This document shows positions 8,284-16,656 of a stretch of DNA of 64,000 bases, in pieces; within the stretch, counting starts at the first letter, position 1, and each line of letters starts with the position of its first letter. The position numbers were made by a program, and so were the translations under genes. A model generated the notes under the pieces. It saw only the letters and a program-made list of their open reading frames with translations. It did not search any database and was not told the origin of the DNA. The DNA is from Flavobacteriales bacterium (GTDB lineage Bacteria > Bacteroidota > Bacteroidia > Flavobacteriales_F > PHOS-HE28), in the NCBI GenBank assembly GCA_016699575.1, contig CP064979.1, forward strand, positions 1,922,001-1,986,000, given 5' to 3'.

Positions 8284-8468
8284 TACGTCTCCCTGATCCT
8301 CGCCTCCGGAATGCCAAGGCGGGTGAAAAGGGGCCGCGAATGTAGAGATCAGCCGGGTTTATCAACACCTGTTGGTAGGTATTGCTCTCCCGGGGGCCGA
8401 CTTCCGCGCCCACCTGCCGAGCGGCAGGGCCTCATCTTCGCGCGGCCCGTTCCATGGGCCCATTCCCG

Positions 8469-10721
8469 ATGCCCAAGACCAAGAAGAACGAGCCCGCCCA
8501 AGACCTTCTCTCCCAGACCGTTCTGGCTGCCGTGCGGCAAAGCGGCAGCGCCGGCATCACCGCCCAGCAGCTGGCCCTCAAAACGAACATCAAGGACCGG
8601 AGCAAGCTCTATCTGTTGTATGAGGCCATTGACGAGCTCTTGGGGTCGGGCAAGATCAAGAGCGGTAAGAAGGGGCGATATCACGCAAGCATGCTCGTGG
8701 CGGAGAAGCACCCGGGCAAGGCGGGCGCCCATCATGCCGAGCGAACGGACGCTCGCCGCGAAGATCCCAGCACGGTGGAGGGTGTTCTGGACATTGTGGG
8801 CAATGGCTCCGGCTACCTGAGATTGGAGAACATGGACGAAGACCTGTTCGTCCACGCCAGCAACCTGGGGTTGGCGCTAACGGGCGATACGGTGCGGGCC
8901 AAGGTGGTGCAGCGCCGGGGCCGCAAGCCCGAGGCGAAGGTCCTGGAGGTGCTGAAGCGCAAGCGGACCACGTTCGTGGGTACCGTGCACCGCGACAAAG
9001 GCCGATGGTACGTGCGCCCGGACGATCAGAAGCTGAACCGTGTGTTCACGCTGCGCGATAGTGATCGAAATGGGGCCATTGAAGGAGAGAAGGTGGTACT
9101 CACGCTGGGCGACTGGCGCGACCAACGGGAACAGCCCCCCGGCGTGGTGGACCGGGTGCTGGGCAAGGCGGGCGAGCACGAAACGGAGATACACGCCATC
9201 CTGGCCGAGTTCGGGCTGCCCTACGATTTCCCTGACCATGTGGAGCGCGAGGCCGGCACCATCAAGAACGGGGTGACGCCGACCGAGATCGCCAAGCGGC
9301 GCGATGTGCGGCACATCACCACGATCACCATAGACCCGGAAGACGCCAAGGACCTGGACGATGCCTTGAGCTTGCGCAAACTGGACAACGGCAACTGGGA
9401 GGTGGGCGTGCACATCGCCGATGTGAGCCACTATGTGCGGCCCGGAATGGCCATCGAGGAAGAGGGCGCAGCGCGCGCCACCAGCGTATATCTGGTGGAT
9501 CGCGTGGTGCCCATGCTGCCCGAGAAGCTCAGCAACGGGCTCTGCTCACTGCACCCTGGCGAGGACAAGCTCACCTTCAGCGCCATCTTCGAACTGAACG
9601 AACGCGCACATGTGGTGAACGAGTGGTTCGGACGGACGGTGATGCACAGCAACCGCCGGTTCGCATACGCTGATGCACAAGCCATCATCAATGGCGGTGA
9701 GGGTGAATTCAAGAACGAGGTGCTCATGTTGCATGGGCTGGCGCAGGTGCTTCGCAAAGACCGCATGGCCAATGGTGCACTGGAGGTCGGCGGTAATGAA
9801 GTGAAGTTCAAGCTCGACGAAAAAGGCCGGCCGTTGGGGGTTTTCGAGAAGGTGATGGCCGAAGCGAACTGGCTCATCGAAGAATTCATGTTGCTGGCCA
9901 ACAAGCGCGTGGCCACCTACGTGGGCTCTCTGAAGAAGGGCGGCATCCATCCCTTCGTCTATCGCATCCACGACGAACCCGATGAGGAGAAGATCGAGCA
10001 GTTGAAGTCCTTGGCGAAGAGCCTCGGCCACAAACTGGAGGTGCGCAAGGGCGAGGAACTGAACCACGCCATCAATCGTCTGTTCGAACAGGTGAAGGGC
10101 AAGGAAGAAGAGAAGATCATCAAGCAGGTGACCATCCGCAGCATGGCCAAGGCCGTGTACAGCACGGACAATATCGGGCACTACGGCCTGGCCTTCGATT
10201 TCTACTCCCACTTCACCTCCCCCATCCGCCGCTACCCCGACCTGATGGTGCACCGCGCACTGCAGCACTACCTGGACGGCGGAAAACCCCTGAACAAAGC
10301 AGAACTGGAGGTGAGCTGCAAGCACAGCAGCAACCAGGAGCGGATGGCCGCCGACGCCGAGCGCGCAAGCATCCGGTACAAGCAGGCCGAGTTCCTGCTG
10401 GCCCGCATCGGACAGAGCTTCGATGGTGTGATCAGTGGTGTCACCTCGTGGGGACTGTACGTGGAGCTGGTGGAGAACAAGTGCGAGGGCATGATCTCCT
10501 TGCGCGACATGCGCGGCGATCATTTCAAGTTCGTCGAGGGCGCCTTCAAGGTGGTGGGTGCGCGCACGGGCAAGACCTATCGCCTAGGCGATGAACTACG
10601 CGTGACCATCCGCGCCGTTGACATGGAGAAGCGTGTGGTGGACCTGGTGCTGGAAAACGAGAAGGGCGCGCTTCAAGTGCACGCCCCTTCTTCAAAAGGC
10701 TACCGTAAGGGCCGTCGTTAG
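8469..10721 (+). CDS. rnr: Ribonuclease R
   Basis: A 750-residue 3'-5' exoribonuclease of the RNB family that degrades structured RNA. I place the start at ATG 8469 (MPKTKKNEPAQ); a second ATG lies five codons upstream, and the longer frame uses a TTG with no family-like sequence. Order: N-terminal winged helix (about 15-75), cold-shock domains (from about 90), RNB catalytic domain with the acidic cluster DPEDAKDLDDAL near residue 290, and a C-terminal S1 domain (FDGVISGVTSWGLYVELV), then a short basic tail. It converges with the response regulator gene, and the two stop codons overlap. Confidence 0.94.
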   Translation: MPKTKKNEPAQDLLSQTVLAAVRQSGSAGITAQQLALKTNIKDRSKLYLLYEAIDELLGSGKIKSGKKGRYHASMLVAEKHPGKAGAHHAERTDARREDPSTVEGVLDIVGNGSGYLRLENMDEDLFVHASNLGLALTGDTVRAKVVQRRGRKPEAKVLEVLKRKRTTFVGTVHRDKGRWYVRPDDQKLNRVFTLRDSDRNGAIEGEKVVLTLGDWRDQREQPPGVVDRVLGKAGEHETEIHAILAEFGLPYDFPDHVEREAGTIKNGVTPTEIAKRRDVRHITTITIDPEDAKDLDDALSLRKLDNGNWEVGVHIADVSHYVRPGMAIEEEGAARATSVYLVDRVVPMLPEKLSNGLCSLHPGEDKLTFSAIFELNERAHVVNEWFGRTVMHSNRRFAYADAQAIINGGEGEFKNEVLMLHGLAQVLRKDRMANGALEVGGNEVKFKLDEKGRPLGVFEKVMAEANWLIEEFMLLANKRVATYVGSLKKGGIHPFVYRIHDEPDEEKIEQLKSLAKSLGHKLEVRKGEELNHAINRLFEQVKGKEEEKIIKQVTIRSMAKAVYSTDNIGHYGLAFDFYSHFTSPIRRYPDLMVHRALQHYLDGGKPLNKAELEVSCKHSSNQERMAADAERASIRYKQAEFLLARIGQSFDGVISGVTSWGLYVELVENKCEGMISLRDMRGDHFKFVEGAFKVVGARTGKTYRLGDELRVTIRAVDMEKRVVDLVLENEKGALQVHAPSSKGYRKGRR

Positions 10722-11473
10722 ACGAGGTTCAAGCGCTTGGCGAGCTCGTCCTTGTAGCTACCTCCAATGGGGATGATCTTTTTGTCGTTCTCCAGGATCA
10801 CGTTGGGCTGTTCGATGGCCGCGATCTTGTCGAGGCGCACGATGAAGCTACGGTGCACGCGCACGAAGTCGCTCTCGGGCAGCTTGGCCTCGATGTCCTT
10901 CATGGTGCTGTGGATCGTGTAACGCGTGTTGAGCGTGTTGATGGTCACATAGTCCTTCAGCGCCTCAACGAAATAGATGTCGGCCGTCTTCAGCTTCACG
11001 AGGCGGCTGTTGTTCTTCACGAAGAGGAACTCGCGGCCCGTCTCCTTGTTCTCCACCAAACTGAACAGCAGGTCGCGCTCTTTCAGCACCTCGGTTTCCT
11101 TCTTGTGCTTGTAGAGCGCCATCTCGATCGACGTGTGGATATCGATCTCCTTGAACGGCTTGATGATGTAACCGTAGGGCTGCGTCACCTTCGCCCGGTT
11201 CAAGGTGCTTTCGTCCGCATATGCCGTGAGGAAGATGACCGGGATGTTCGTCTCCTGGCGGATCTTGTCGGCGGCTTCGATCCCGTTCATATCACCCTTG
11301 AGCATGATGTCCATGAGGATGATGTCCGGCTGGGTTTCGATGGCGAGTTGCACGGCGTTCTCGCCCGTTGCTGCTGCCCCGGCCACTTGGTAGCCGAGCT
11401 TCTTCAAGCTGTGCTGGATGTCCTTGCTCACAATGCTCTCGTCCTCCACCACCAATACACTGGTTTGCGCCAT
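10718..11473 (-). CDS. LytTR-family response regulator
   Basis: A 251-residue response regulator. The N-terminal receiver domain starts SVLVVEDESIVSKDIQ, with the phosphoacceptor Asp in IILMDIMLKG and the conserved Lys in YIIKPF. The C-terminal LytTR DNA-binding domain includes FLFVKNNSRLVKLKTADIYFVEAL and the typical VRVHRSFIVRLDKI. I chose ATG 11473, preceded by GGAGAG; a longer frame enters the histidine kinase gene. It is the last gene of an operon with the kinase upstream (44-base gap). A perfect -7 box (TACCTTTG at 11494-11501) suggests an additional promoter of its own. Expected role: the output of that kinase. Confidence 0.93.
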   Translation of the reverse strand: MAQTSVLVVEDESIVSKDIQHSLKKLGYQVAGAAATGENAVQLAIETQPDIILMDIMLKGDMNGIEAADKIRQETNIPVIFLTAYADESTLNRAKVTQPYGYIIKPFKEIDIHTSIEMALYKHKKETEVLKERDLLFSLVENKETGREFLFVKNNSRLVKLKTADIYFVEALKDYVTINTLNTRYTIHSTMKDIEAKLPESDFVRVHRSFIVRLDKIAAIEQPNVILENDKKIIPIGGSYKDELAKRLNLV

Positions 11474-11493
11474 GGCTCTCCGTTGGTTACGTT

Positions 11494-11501
11494 CAAAGGT
11501 A
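11494..11501 (-). promoter_or_regulatory. -7 promoter box inside the kinase-regulator gap
   Basis: TACCTTTG on the minus strand fits the Bacteroidota -7 consensus TAnnTTTG exactly and ends 20 bases before the response regulator ATG. No clear -33 TTTG was seen. Confidence 0.45.
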
Positions 11502-11517
11502 TGCTTGCGGGGCGTTT

Positions 11518-14184
11518 CTACGGCTTTCCGATGCGTTGGTTGCCTGTTGCGGGGCTCCGGTCGAAGGTGAGCACCCACCGGGCACCTTTTCCGGGCTTTC
11601 GCTGGATGCGCCCGTCGATCTGCTCGGTAAGGGTTTGCACCAGTTGGAGCCCGAGGTTGGCGCTGCGCTCGTCGTGGAAGTCGGCCGGGAGACCTACCCC
11701 ATTGTCGGCCACGGTGATGGAAACCCTGGACCCGTCCAACAGCACCCTCAGGTCAATGACGCCCTCTCCCCCGCCCGGAAAGGCGTGTTTCAGGGCATTG
11801 CTGAGCAGTTCGTTCAGGATGAGCCCGCAGGGTATGGCTTGGTCAAGGCCGAGTTCGACTTTCTGCACGTCGGTGTTGAGCTTCACCTTCCCCGATAGGC
11901 TGTAGCTCAACATGAGGTTGCGGGCAAGGCTGTCGATGTAGCTGCCCAGGTCGATACTGCTGAAGTTCTTGGTCTGGTAAAGGCTTTCGTGGATGAAGGA
12001 CATGCTGCGCACACGGTCCTGGCTGTCGCGCAAGAGTTCCAGCATGCGTTTGTCCCCACCCACATAGGAACTCTGCAGATTGAGGATGCTGCTGATGATC
12101 TGCAGGTTGTTCTTCACCCGGTGGTGCACCTCTTTCAGGAGCACCTCCTTCTCGTGCAGGTTCTCCAGCATTTTCCGTTGCGCGTCCTTGCGGTCGGTAA
12201 TGCCGTGCGCAATGCAGCTCACCTCCTGGACCCTGCCGTCCACCACAATGGGGTTCAGGAAATTCTCCACCCAGAGCATGCGGCCCCTACCGTTGTCCAG
12301 CTCCACTTCGAAATGCTGCGGCTCCCCGCGCATGGCCGCCTCATAGTGCCCCACGATCGGCTTCCAGAGACCACCGGCCACGCGCTGTTTCATGTCGTCA
12401 ATGAACGGGTCTCCAACCTTGTAGTCGATGCTTAAGCCACGGAGATTGCTATGGTGGAAGTGCTCGTTGAACGCCGTGAGCCTATAGTCGCGGTCGAGCG
12501 TCCAGATCATCACGTTGGCGCTGTTCTCGAAAATGGCCTTCAGCCGAGCTGATCGATCACGGACCATGCGCTCGGCCATCACTTGTTCAGTTACCTCGTG
12601 GCCAAGGCCGAACACCTCGTCCACCGTACCGTCCGCGGCAAGCACGGGGCTCAGGAAGATCTCGTTGCACACCAAGCTTCCGTCATGGGCTTTCACCTCC
12701 GTCTCGAACCGCATGGTGCGCCCTTCGAAAGCACCGGCGTATTTGTCCTCCCAGAAGCGGTGGTAGGCATCGCTTGCGAAGCGCTTGCGCGGCTCGAACG
12801 CATTGGTCCGCGCCTCGGGGCGTATGCCGTAAAGCCGGTGCACCATGTCCGAATAGCTCTGGTTGAAGCTGGTGAGCGCGATCTCCCTGTCCACCGTCCA
12901 GAACATGTGATCCCCGCTTTCGAACAACGCTCGCAGCTTGGCGGTCTCGTGATGGAGTTTCTCTCGGTCTTTGTTGGCCTTGGTAATGTCGCGGCTCACG
13001 CCCATCGAACCCAACAAGGAACCATCCTCGGCGAACAACCTGCTGGCAGAAAGGAACGAGACGAAGTGGTTGCCCTCGCGGTCCACGTTGCGCACTTCGC
13101 CAGCGAAGGCTCCGTGGGCGTCCAACTCTCGCAAAACGCGCGCATGTTCTTCAGGCCCCGCGTACAGCATGCCTGCGTGCTTTCCCAGTACCTCGTGCGG
13201 TTCATAGCCGAATTTCACACTGGCCGCCGGATTGAACTCGGTGATCGTAGCGGTGCGGTCCACGGCAATGATGCAGTCCAATGAGCTGTTCACCAGGCTC
13301 CGTGCGAATTGTTTCGAGCGTCCCAGTTCTTCCTGCGTGCGCCTGTGGCGATCGATCTCCTGGCGCAACACGTGGTTCACCTCCTCGGCGATGGTGGCAC
13401 GCAATCGCTCCTGCTCAAGACGGTCCCTTTCGCGGCGGTCCGCCATGTTCAATTGGATCGCCACCGCACCTTCGTAGCGGATCGTCGATGCGGTGAGCAA
13501 TAGTTCGCGAGCGGATCCATCCGGCGCCATCCATCTGGCTTCGATGGCCGGGCTGTGGCCATTGGCCGGCACTTCGCTCAGCCAACCACGCAACCGTGGC
13601 TGGTCCCCTTCATGGATGAGGCCGATGAATTCCTCTCCGGTCAATGCCGCACGGATGGTCAGTCTTTCCGCGGCCGGGTTGGCATATCGCACCCTGCCCG
13701 ACATCACGATGATGATGCCATCGCTCACGTGCTCCACCAACTGCCGGTAATTCTCCATCAACGCCCGTTGCTCCACTTCTGCGTTACGGTAGGCGGTGAT
13801 GTCCACCAAGGTCCCTTCAATAGTGGCCTGTTCTTCGTTTTCCGTGCCCATGAAAACGTTTTCCAGCACATGCACGGGACGTCCGCTCTTGTGCTTCAGG
13901 ACAAGACCGTAGTTGATGAGCCGGCCGTTCGCTGCAAGGTCCTTGACGAACTGTCTTCGGTCTGCTTCGCTGAAATACAATTCCCGGGTGTCCATCACCA
14001 GCAGTTCCGCGCGATCCTTGTAGCCCAGCATATGGGCCATGGCATCATTGCATTCCAGGAACGTCCCCTCCAGCGTGGAGCGGTAAACGCCTGCAACGTT
14101 CTTCCCCACCAAGTTGTCGTACTGGCGCTTCAGGTCAAGATAGGCCTGCTCCAATGCCTCACCTGTCGGTGCTTCCGTGCGCAT
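11518..14184 (-). CDS. Soluble multi-PAS HisKA_2 sensor histidine kinase
   Basis: An 888-residue kinase without membrane segments, so a cytoplasmic sensor. It has about five PAS/PAC units in series (near residues 25-135, 140-250, 290-400, 410-530 and 545-665), with coiled-coil linkers. The transmitter is of the HisKA_2 type: LLKEVHHRVKNNLQIISSIL carries the phosphorylated His, followed by a HATPase domain (LILNELLSNALKHAF; VADNGVGLP; NLGLQLVQTL). I chose ATG 14184 because AAAGGAG lies eight bases upstream. It lies between an exported repeat protein gene and a LytTR regulator, in the same direction. The ligand cannot be read from the sequence; PAS domains may bind haem, flavin or small metabolites. 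Confidence 0.92.
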   Translation of the reverse strand: MRTEAPTGEALEQAYLDLKRQYDNLVGKNVAGVYRSTLEGTFLECNDAMAHMLGYKDRAELLVMDTRELYFSEADRRQFVKDLAANGRLINYGLVLKHKSGRPVHVLENVFMGTENEEQATIEGTLVDITAYRNAEVEQRALMENYRQLVEHVSDGIIIVMSGRVRYANPAAERLTIRAALTGEEFIGLIHEGDQPRLRGWLSEVPANGHSPAIEARWMAPDGSARELLLTASTIRYEGAVAIQLNMADRRERDRLEQERLRATIAEEVNHVLRQEIDRHRRTQEELGRSKQFARSLVNSSLDCIIAVDRTATITEFNPAASVKFGYEPHEVLGKHAGMLYAGPEEHARVLRELDAHGAFAGEVRNVDREGNHFVSFLSASRLFAEDGSLLGSMGVSRDITKANKDREKLHHETAKLRALFESGDHMFWTVDREIALTSFNQSYSDMVHRLYGIRPEARTNAFEPRKRFASDAYHRFWEDKYAGAFEGRTMRFETEVKAHDGSLVCNEIFLSPVLAADGTVDEVFGLGHEVTEQVMAERMVRDRSARLKAIFENSANVMIWTLDRDYRLTAFNEHFHHSNLRGLSIDYKVGDPFIDDMKQRVAGGLWKPIVGHYEAAMRGEPQHFEVELDNGRGRMLWVENFLNPIVVDGRVQEVSCIAHGITDRKDAQRKMLENLHEKEVLLKEVHHRVKNNLQIISSILNLQSSYVGGDKRMLELLRDSQDRVRSMSFIHESLYQTKNFSSIDLGSYIDSLARNLMLSYSLSGKVKLNTDVQKVELGLDQAIPCGLILNELLSNALKHAFPGGGEGVIDLRVLLDGSRVSITVADNGVGLPADFHDERSANLGLQLVQTLTEQIDGRIQRKPGKGARWVLTFDRSPATGNQRIGKP

Positions 14185-14238
14185 ATCAGCACTCCTTTCC
14201 ACGCCACGAACTTAGCGCGGGCAAGGGCCGGGCCCTGC

Positions 14239-15774
14239 TCATTGTTCGTCGCCTCCTTCCGATGGAACCGGCAGTCGTTCACCATCGATACGGACTTCCT
14301 CGCCGTTCACGTAGCGTATGGTCATCTTGAGGGAGCCCACCGGATCGTAGAGCTGCCAATCGCCCTGCTGAAGCCCCATGGTGTATTTGCCTTCCATGCG
14401 CAGCTGTCCGTTCGGGAAGTACCATCGGTGCTTGCCTTGCGGCTCCCCGGAAACGAACTCGCCGATGAAACTGGTCCTTCCGTTTTCGTACTCGTGCTTC
14501 CACACGCCTTCCTTCAAGCCGTCTTTGTACTGGCCGTGTTCCGTGTGGTCACCAACCACATAGACCCACTCTCCTTCCTTTCGACCGTCGATGTACTCGC
14601 CTTGGGTGATCACAACACCCAGGCTGTCATATTCCACGCTTGAACCGTCCTCGCGGCCTTTGCGATAGTTCTCCTCGCGGTGCACGGCCCCGTTCTGGTA
14701 GAACCACTTCCATGTGTTCTGCGCAAGGCCGTTCGCATATCTACCCCGTTGTTCCACCTTGCCGCTGCGGTGGTAATACACCCACTCACCCTCGCGCTTG
14801 CCCTCCTTGTATTCACCCTCCGCCCGCAATTCGCCGCTGGCATAGAACTCCTGCCACATTCCGTTGGGCACGCCCAGTTCGTTCACGGGTCCCTTGCCCA
14901 TCAACTGGCCGTTGCGGAAAATGCTGGATGAGACAATGGAACCGTCAGGGGCGAACTCTTTGAACAGGCCTTGCTTGCTGCCATCCTTGCCATAGCTCCC
15001 CGTTGTGGCCGGCTTTCCATTGGGGTGATACGTGCTCTTGATCTTCAGGATTTCCGCTTCCGCCGCGTTCTGTTGCACCTCTCCCGCATCGAACTTGCTC
15101 AGGTCCTTCAGATTGCCGTTCGCGTCATACTCCTTGAACACTCCTTGGCGCTTGTCGTCGACGAAAACGCCCTCCCACTTCACCTTGCCTGGTCTGCCAT
15201 CCGCACTCCCCGGATAGAACTCCTTCCATGGGCCCTGCTTCCAGCCCCTGGCATCCGTCCTGTTGATCTCTTCCCGCTTGCGCAGGACACCTCCTCCGTA
15301 GGAAAGCAGTGCGGTGATCCGCCCGTCTGCCGAGTACTCGTAGCCCCTTCCCTGTTCAACACCTTTCTCGAACGGGATCCTCTTGTGCACAGTACCATCG
15401 CCATTGTAGTACAAAGCATCCCCTTCCCTGATATCATTCGTGAAGATCTCAATGCTCTCAAGTCTCCCTTCCGCCGAAAACTTCCGTTGCGCACCGTTCT
15501 TCTTGTCCGCGGCATACGTCATCTCGTTGGTCAGCTTTCCTTCAGGCGAATAGAACCGCCAAACGCTGTCCAAGAGGAACTGCTTGCGGTTGCCTTCGCT
15601 CCTGAGCACGCCAGTGTCATAATAGGTCTTCCACCACCCCTCCGGCTTGCCGTCCACCAAAGTGCCCTCGCTGCTCACGCGCCCGTTGGGGTGCTTGTAT
15701 TGCACGAACCCCTCCTGCCCGTTCGCCACTTGTGCGACGAACATCATCCACACTAACACACCAATGTATTTCAT
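14239..15774 (-). CDS. Exported MORN-like (YwqK-type) repeat protein
   Basis: A 511-residue protein with a signal peptide (residues 1-19, cleavage near VANGQ), followed by about 20 copies of a roughly 23-residue repeat of the pattern G-x-W-x-x-Y-x-x-x-G-x-L-x-x-E-G (for example GKREGEWVYYHRSGKVEQRG). This is the MORN-like repeat of the YwqK family, common in Bacteroidota and often annotated as an antitoxin component, though nothing here supports a toxin partner. It leads the operon with the multi-PAS kinase and LytTR regulator, with a 54-base gap to the kinase start. Likely location is the periplasm or cell surface; function unknown. Confidence 0.85.
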   Translation of the reverse strand: MKYIGVLVWMMFVAQVANGQEGFVQYKHPNGRVSSEGTLVDGKPEGWWKTYYDTGVLRSEGNRKQFLLDSVWRFYSPEGKLTNEMTYAADKKNGAQRKFSAEGRLESIEIFTNDIREGDALYYNGDGTVHKRIPFEKGVEQGRGYEYSADGRITALLSYGGGVLRKREEINRTDARGWKQGPWKEFYPGSADGRPGKVKWEGVFVDDKRQGVFKEYDANGNLKDLSKFDAGEVQQNAAEAEILKIKSTYHPNGKPATTGSYGKDGSKQGLFKEFAPDGSIVSSSIFRNGQLMGKGPVNELGVPNGMWQEFYASGELRAEGEYKEGKREGEWVYYHRSGKVEQRGRYANGLAQNTWKWFYQNGAVHREENYRKGREDGSSVEYDSLGVVITQGEYIDGRKEGEWVYVVGDHTEHGQYKDGLKEGVWKHEYENGRTSFIGEFVSGEPQGKHRWYFPNGQLRMEGKYTMGLQQGDWQLYDPVGSLKMTIRYVNGEEVRIDGERLPVPSEGGDEQ

Positions 15775-15875
15775 CTTCTACTTTCTAAAGAAAGATCATA
15801 GTTCTAGTAGGCCTGTTCATTGTGTTGAAAGCCGTTGCGTCGATCAGCACGGCAAGGACTTCTCAAAAGTAGCCA

Positions 15876-15893
15876 ACGATCCATCCACGATCC
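15876..15893 (+). repeat. 18-bp direct repeat, copy 1
   Basis: ACGATCCATCCACGATCC, identical to 16143-16160, 267 bases apart in the same intergenic region. Confidence 0.8.
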
Positions 15894-16142
15894 ATCGTGC
15901 CCTCATAGCCCGGGGAAGATGGACTGGTCGCAGGAACCGTAGATGACCGAACGATCGAAGGATGATGGTTGAAGACGGTGCATGTGGATGAGATACGGGC
16001 TTATGAACAGTGGAACGATCGTTGAAGGCGGGTATGGAGAATGATCGAAACTTGATCCTTGTGGGAACGGAACGATCGATCATGGCGATCAACGATCGTT
16101 CGATCCCGAAGAAGTTCTCCCGGGATCTCCATGGCCGATCCC

Positions 16143-16160
16143 ACGATCCATCCACGATCC
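16143..16160 (+). repeat. 18-bp direct repeat, copy 2
   Basis: Identical to 15876-15893. It lies 26 bases upstream of the rpiB -7 box, so it could be an operator. Confidence 0.8.
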
Positions 16161-16185
16161 CTGGGATCCCAGCTGGTCGCCCGTC

Positions 16186-16193
16186 TATCTTTG
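16186..16193 (+). promoter_or_regulatory. -7 promoter box of rpiB
   Basis: TATCTTTG matches TAnnTTTG and ends 15 bases before the rpiB ATG, implying a very short leader. Confidence 0.55.
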
Positions 16194-16208
16194 CCGTACA
16201 GGCACTCC

Positions 16209-16649
16209 ATGAACATAGCGATCGGGAACGACCACGCCGGGACCGTTCTGAAGAACAAACTGGTCCGGCATCTGGAGGAAATGGGGCATCACGTGTCGGA
16301 CCACGGCTACGGAGGGGCCGATAGCGTGGACTACCCCGATTTCGCTCATCCTGTGGCTGAAGCCGTTTCAGGCGGAAATGCACAGTTGGGCGTGTTGATC
16401 TGTGGCAGTGGTAACGGTGTGAACATGGCTGCCAACAAGCACCATGGTGTGCGTTCGGCTTTGGCTTGGAACGAAGAAGTGGCAAGGCTGGCACGCACGC
16501 ACAACGATGCGAACATTGTGGCACTGCCGGCACGGTTCATCTCCGATGAGGAGGCAGTGACGATCCTGGACGCTTTCTTGACGGCTCCTTTCGAGGGTGG
16601 CAGGCACCAACGCCGAGTGGCGAAGATCGAGGAAGGAACACGGTCATGA
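16209..16649 (+). CDS. rpiB: Ribose-5-phosphate isomerase B
   Basis: A 146-residue RpiB/LacAB family enzyme that interconverts ribose 5-phosphate and ribulose 5-phosphate. The start MNIAIGNDHAGTVLKNKL matches the family; longer frames run into the GATC-rich region. Asp8 and His9 (NDHAG), Cys in LICGSGNGVNMAANK (catalytic base and anion loop), and the HNDANIVALPAR segment are conserved. The M28 peptidase gene starts seven bases downstream, so the two are probably one transcript, though they share no obvious pathway. Confidence 0.94.
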   Translation: MNIAIGNDHAGTVLKNKLVRHLEEMGHHVSDHGYGGADSVDYPDFAHPVAEAVSGGNAQLGVLICGSGNGVNMAANKHHGVRSALAWNEEVARLARTHNDANIVALPARFISDEEAVTILDAFLTAPFEGGRHQRRVAKIEEGTRS

Positions 16650-16656
16650 TCACCGC

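Larger units (their letters stand above)
15775..16185. other. GATC-dense intergenic region
   Basis: A 434-base gap between two divergent genes with no convincing gene. It contains 17 GATC sites between 15841 and 16175 (about one is expected by chance), most as (A)ACGATC, and two copies of the 10-base palindrome AACGATCGTT (near 16014 and 16090). An 18-base direct repeat, ACGATCCATCCACGATCC, is at 15876-15893 and 16143-16160. The start (15780-15810) is AT-richer and probably holds the promoter of the MORN-like gene. Open frames here on both strands have repetitive, un-protein-like sequence. Confidence 0.8.

Noticed and set aside
8363..8372. AACACCTGTT shared with the lysS-Abi gap (58210-58219)
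   Set aside because: A 10-base match in two gaps is expected by chance at this scale, and the surroundings differ.
7531..8820. 429-codon plus-strand frame opposite prs
   Set aside because: Antisense of prs and rich in His, Ala and Val; no family match and no ribosome site.
16010..16324. Open frames within the GATC-rich gap and into rpiB
   Set aside because: The translated sequence just repeats Asp-Arg-Ser from the GATC repeats, and it overlaps rpiB in another frame.
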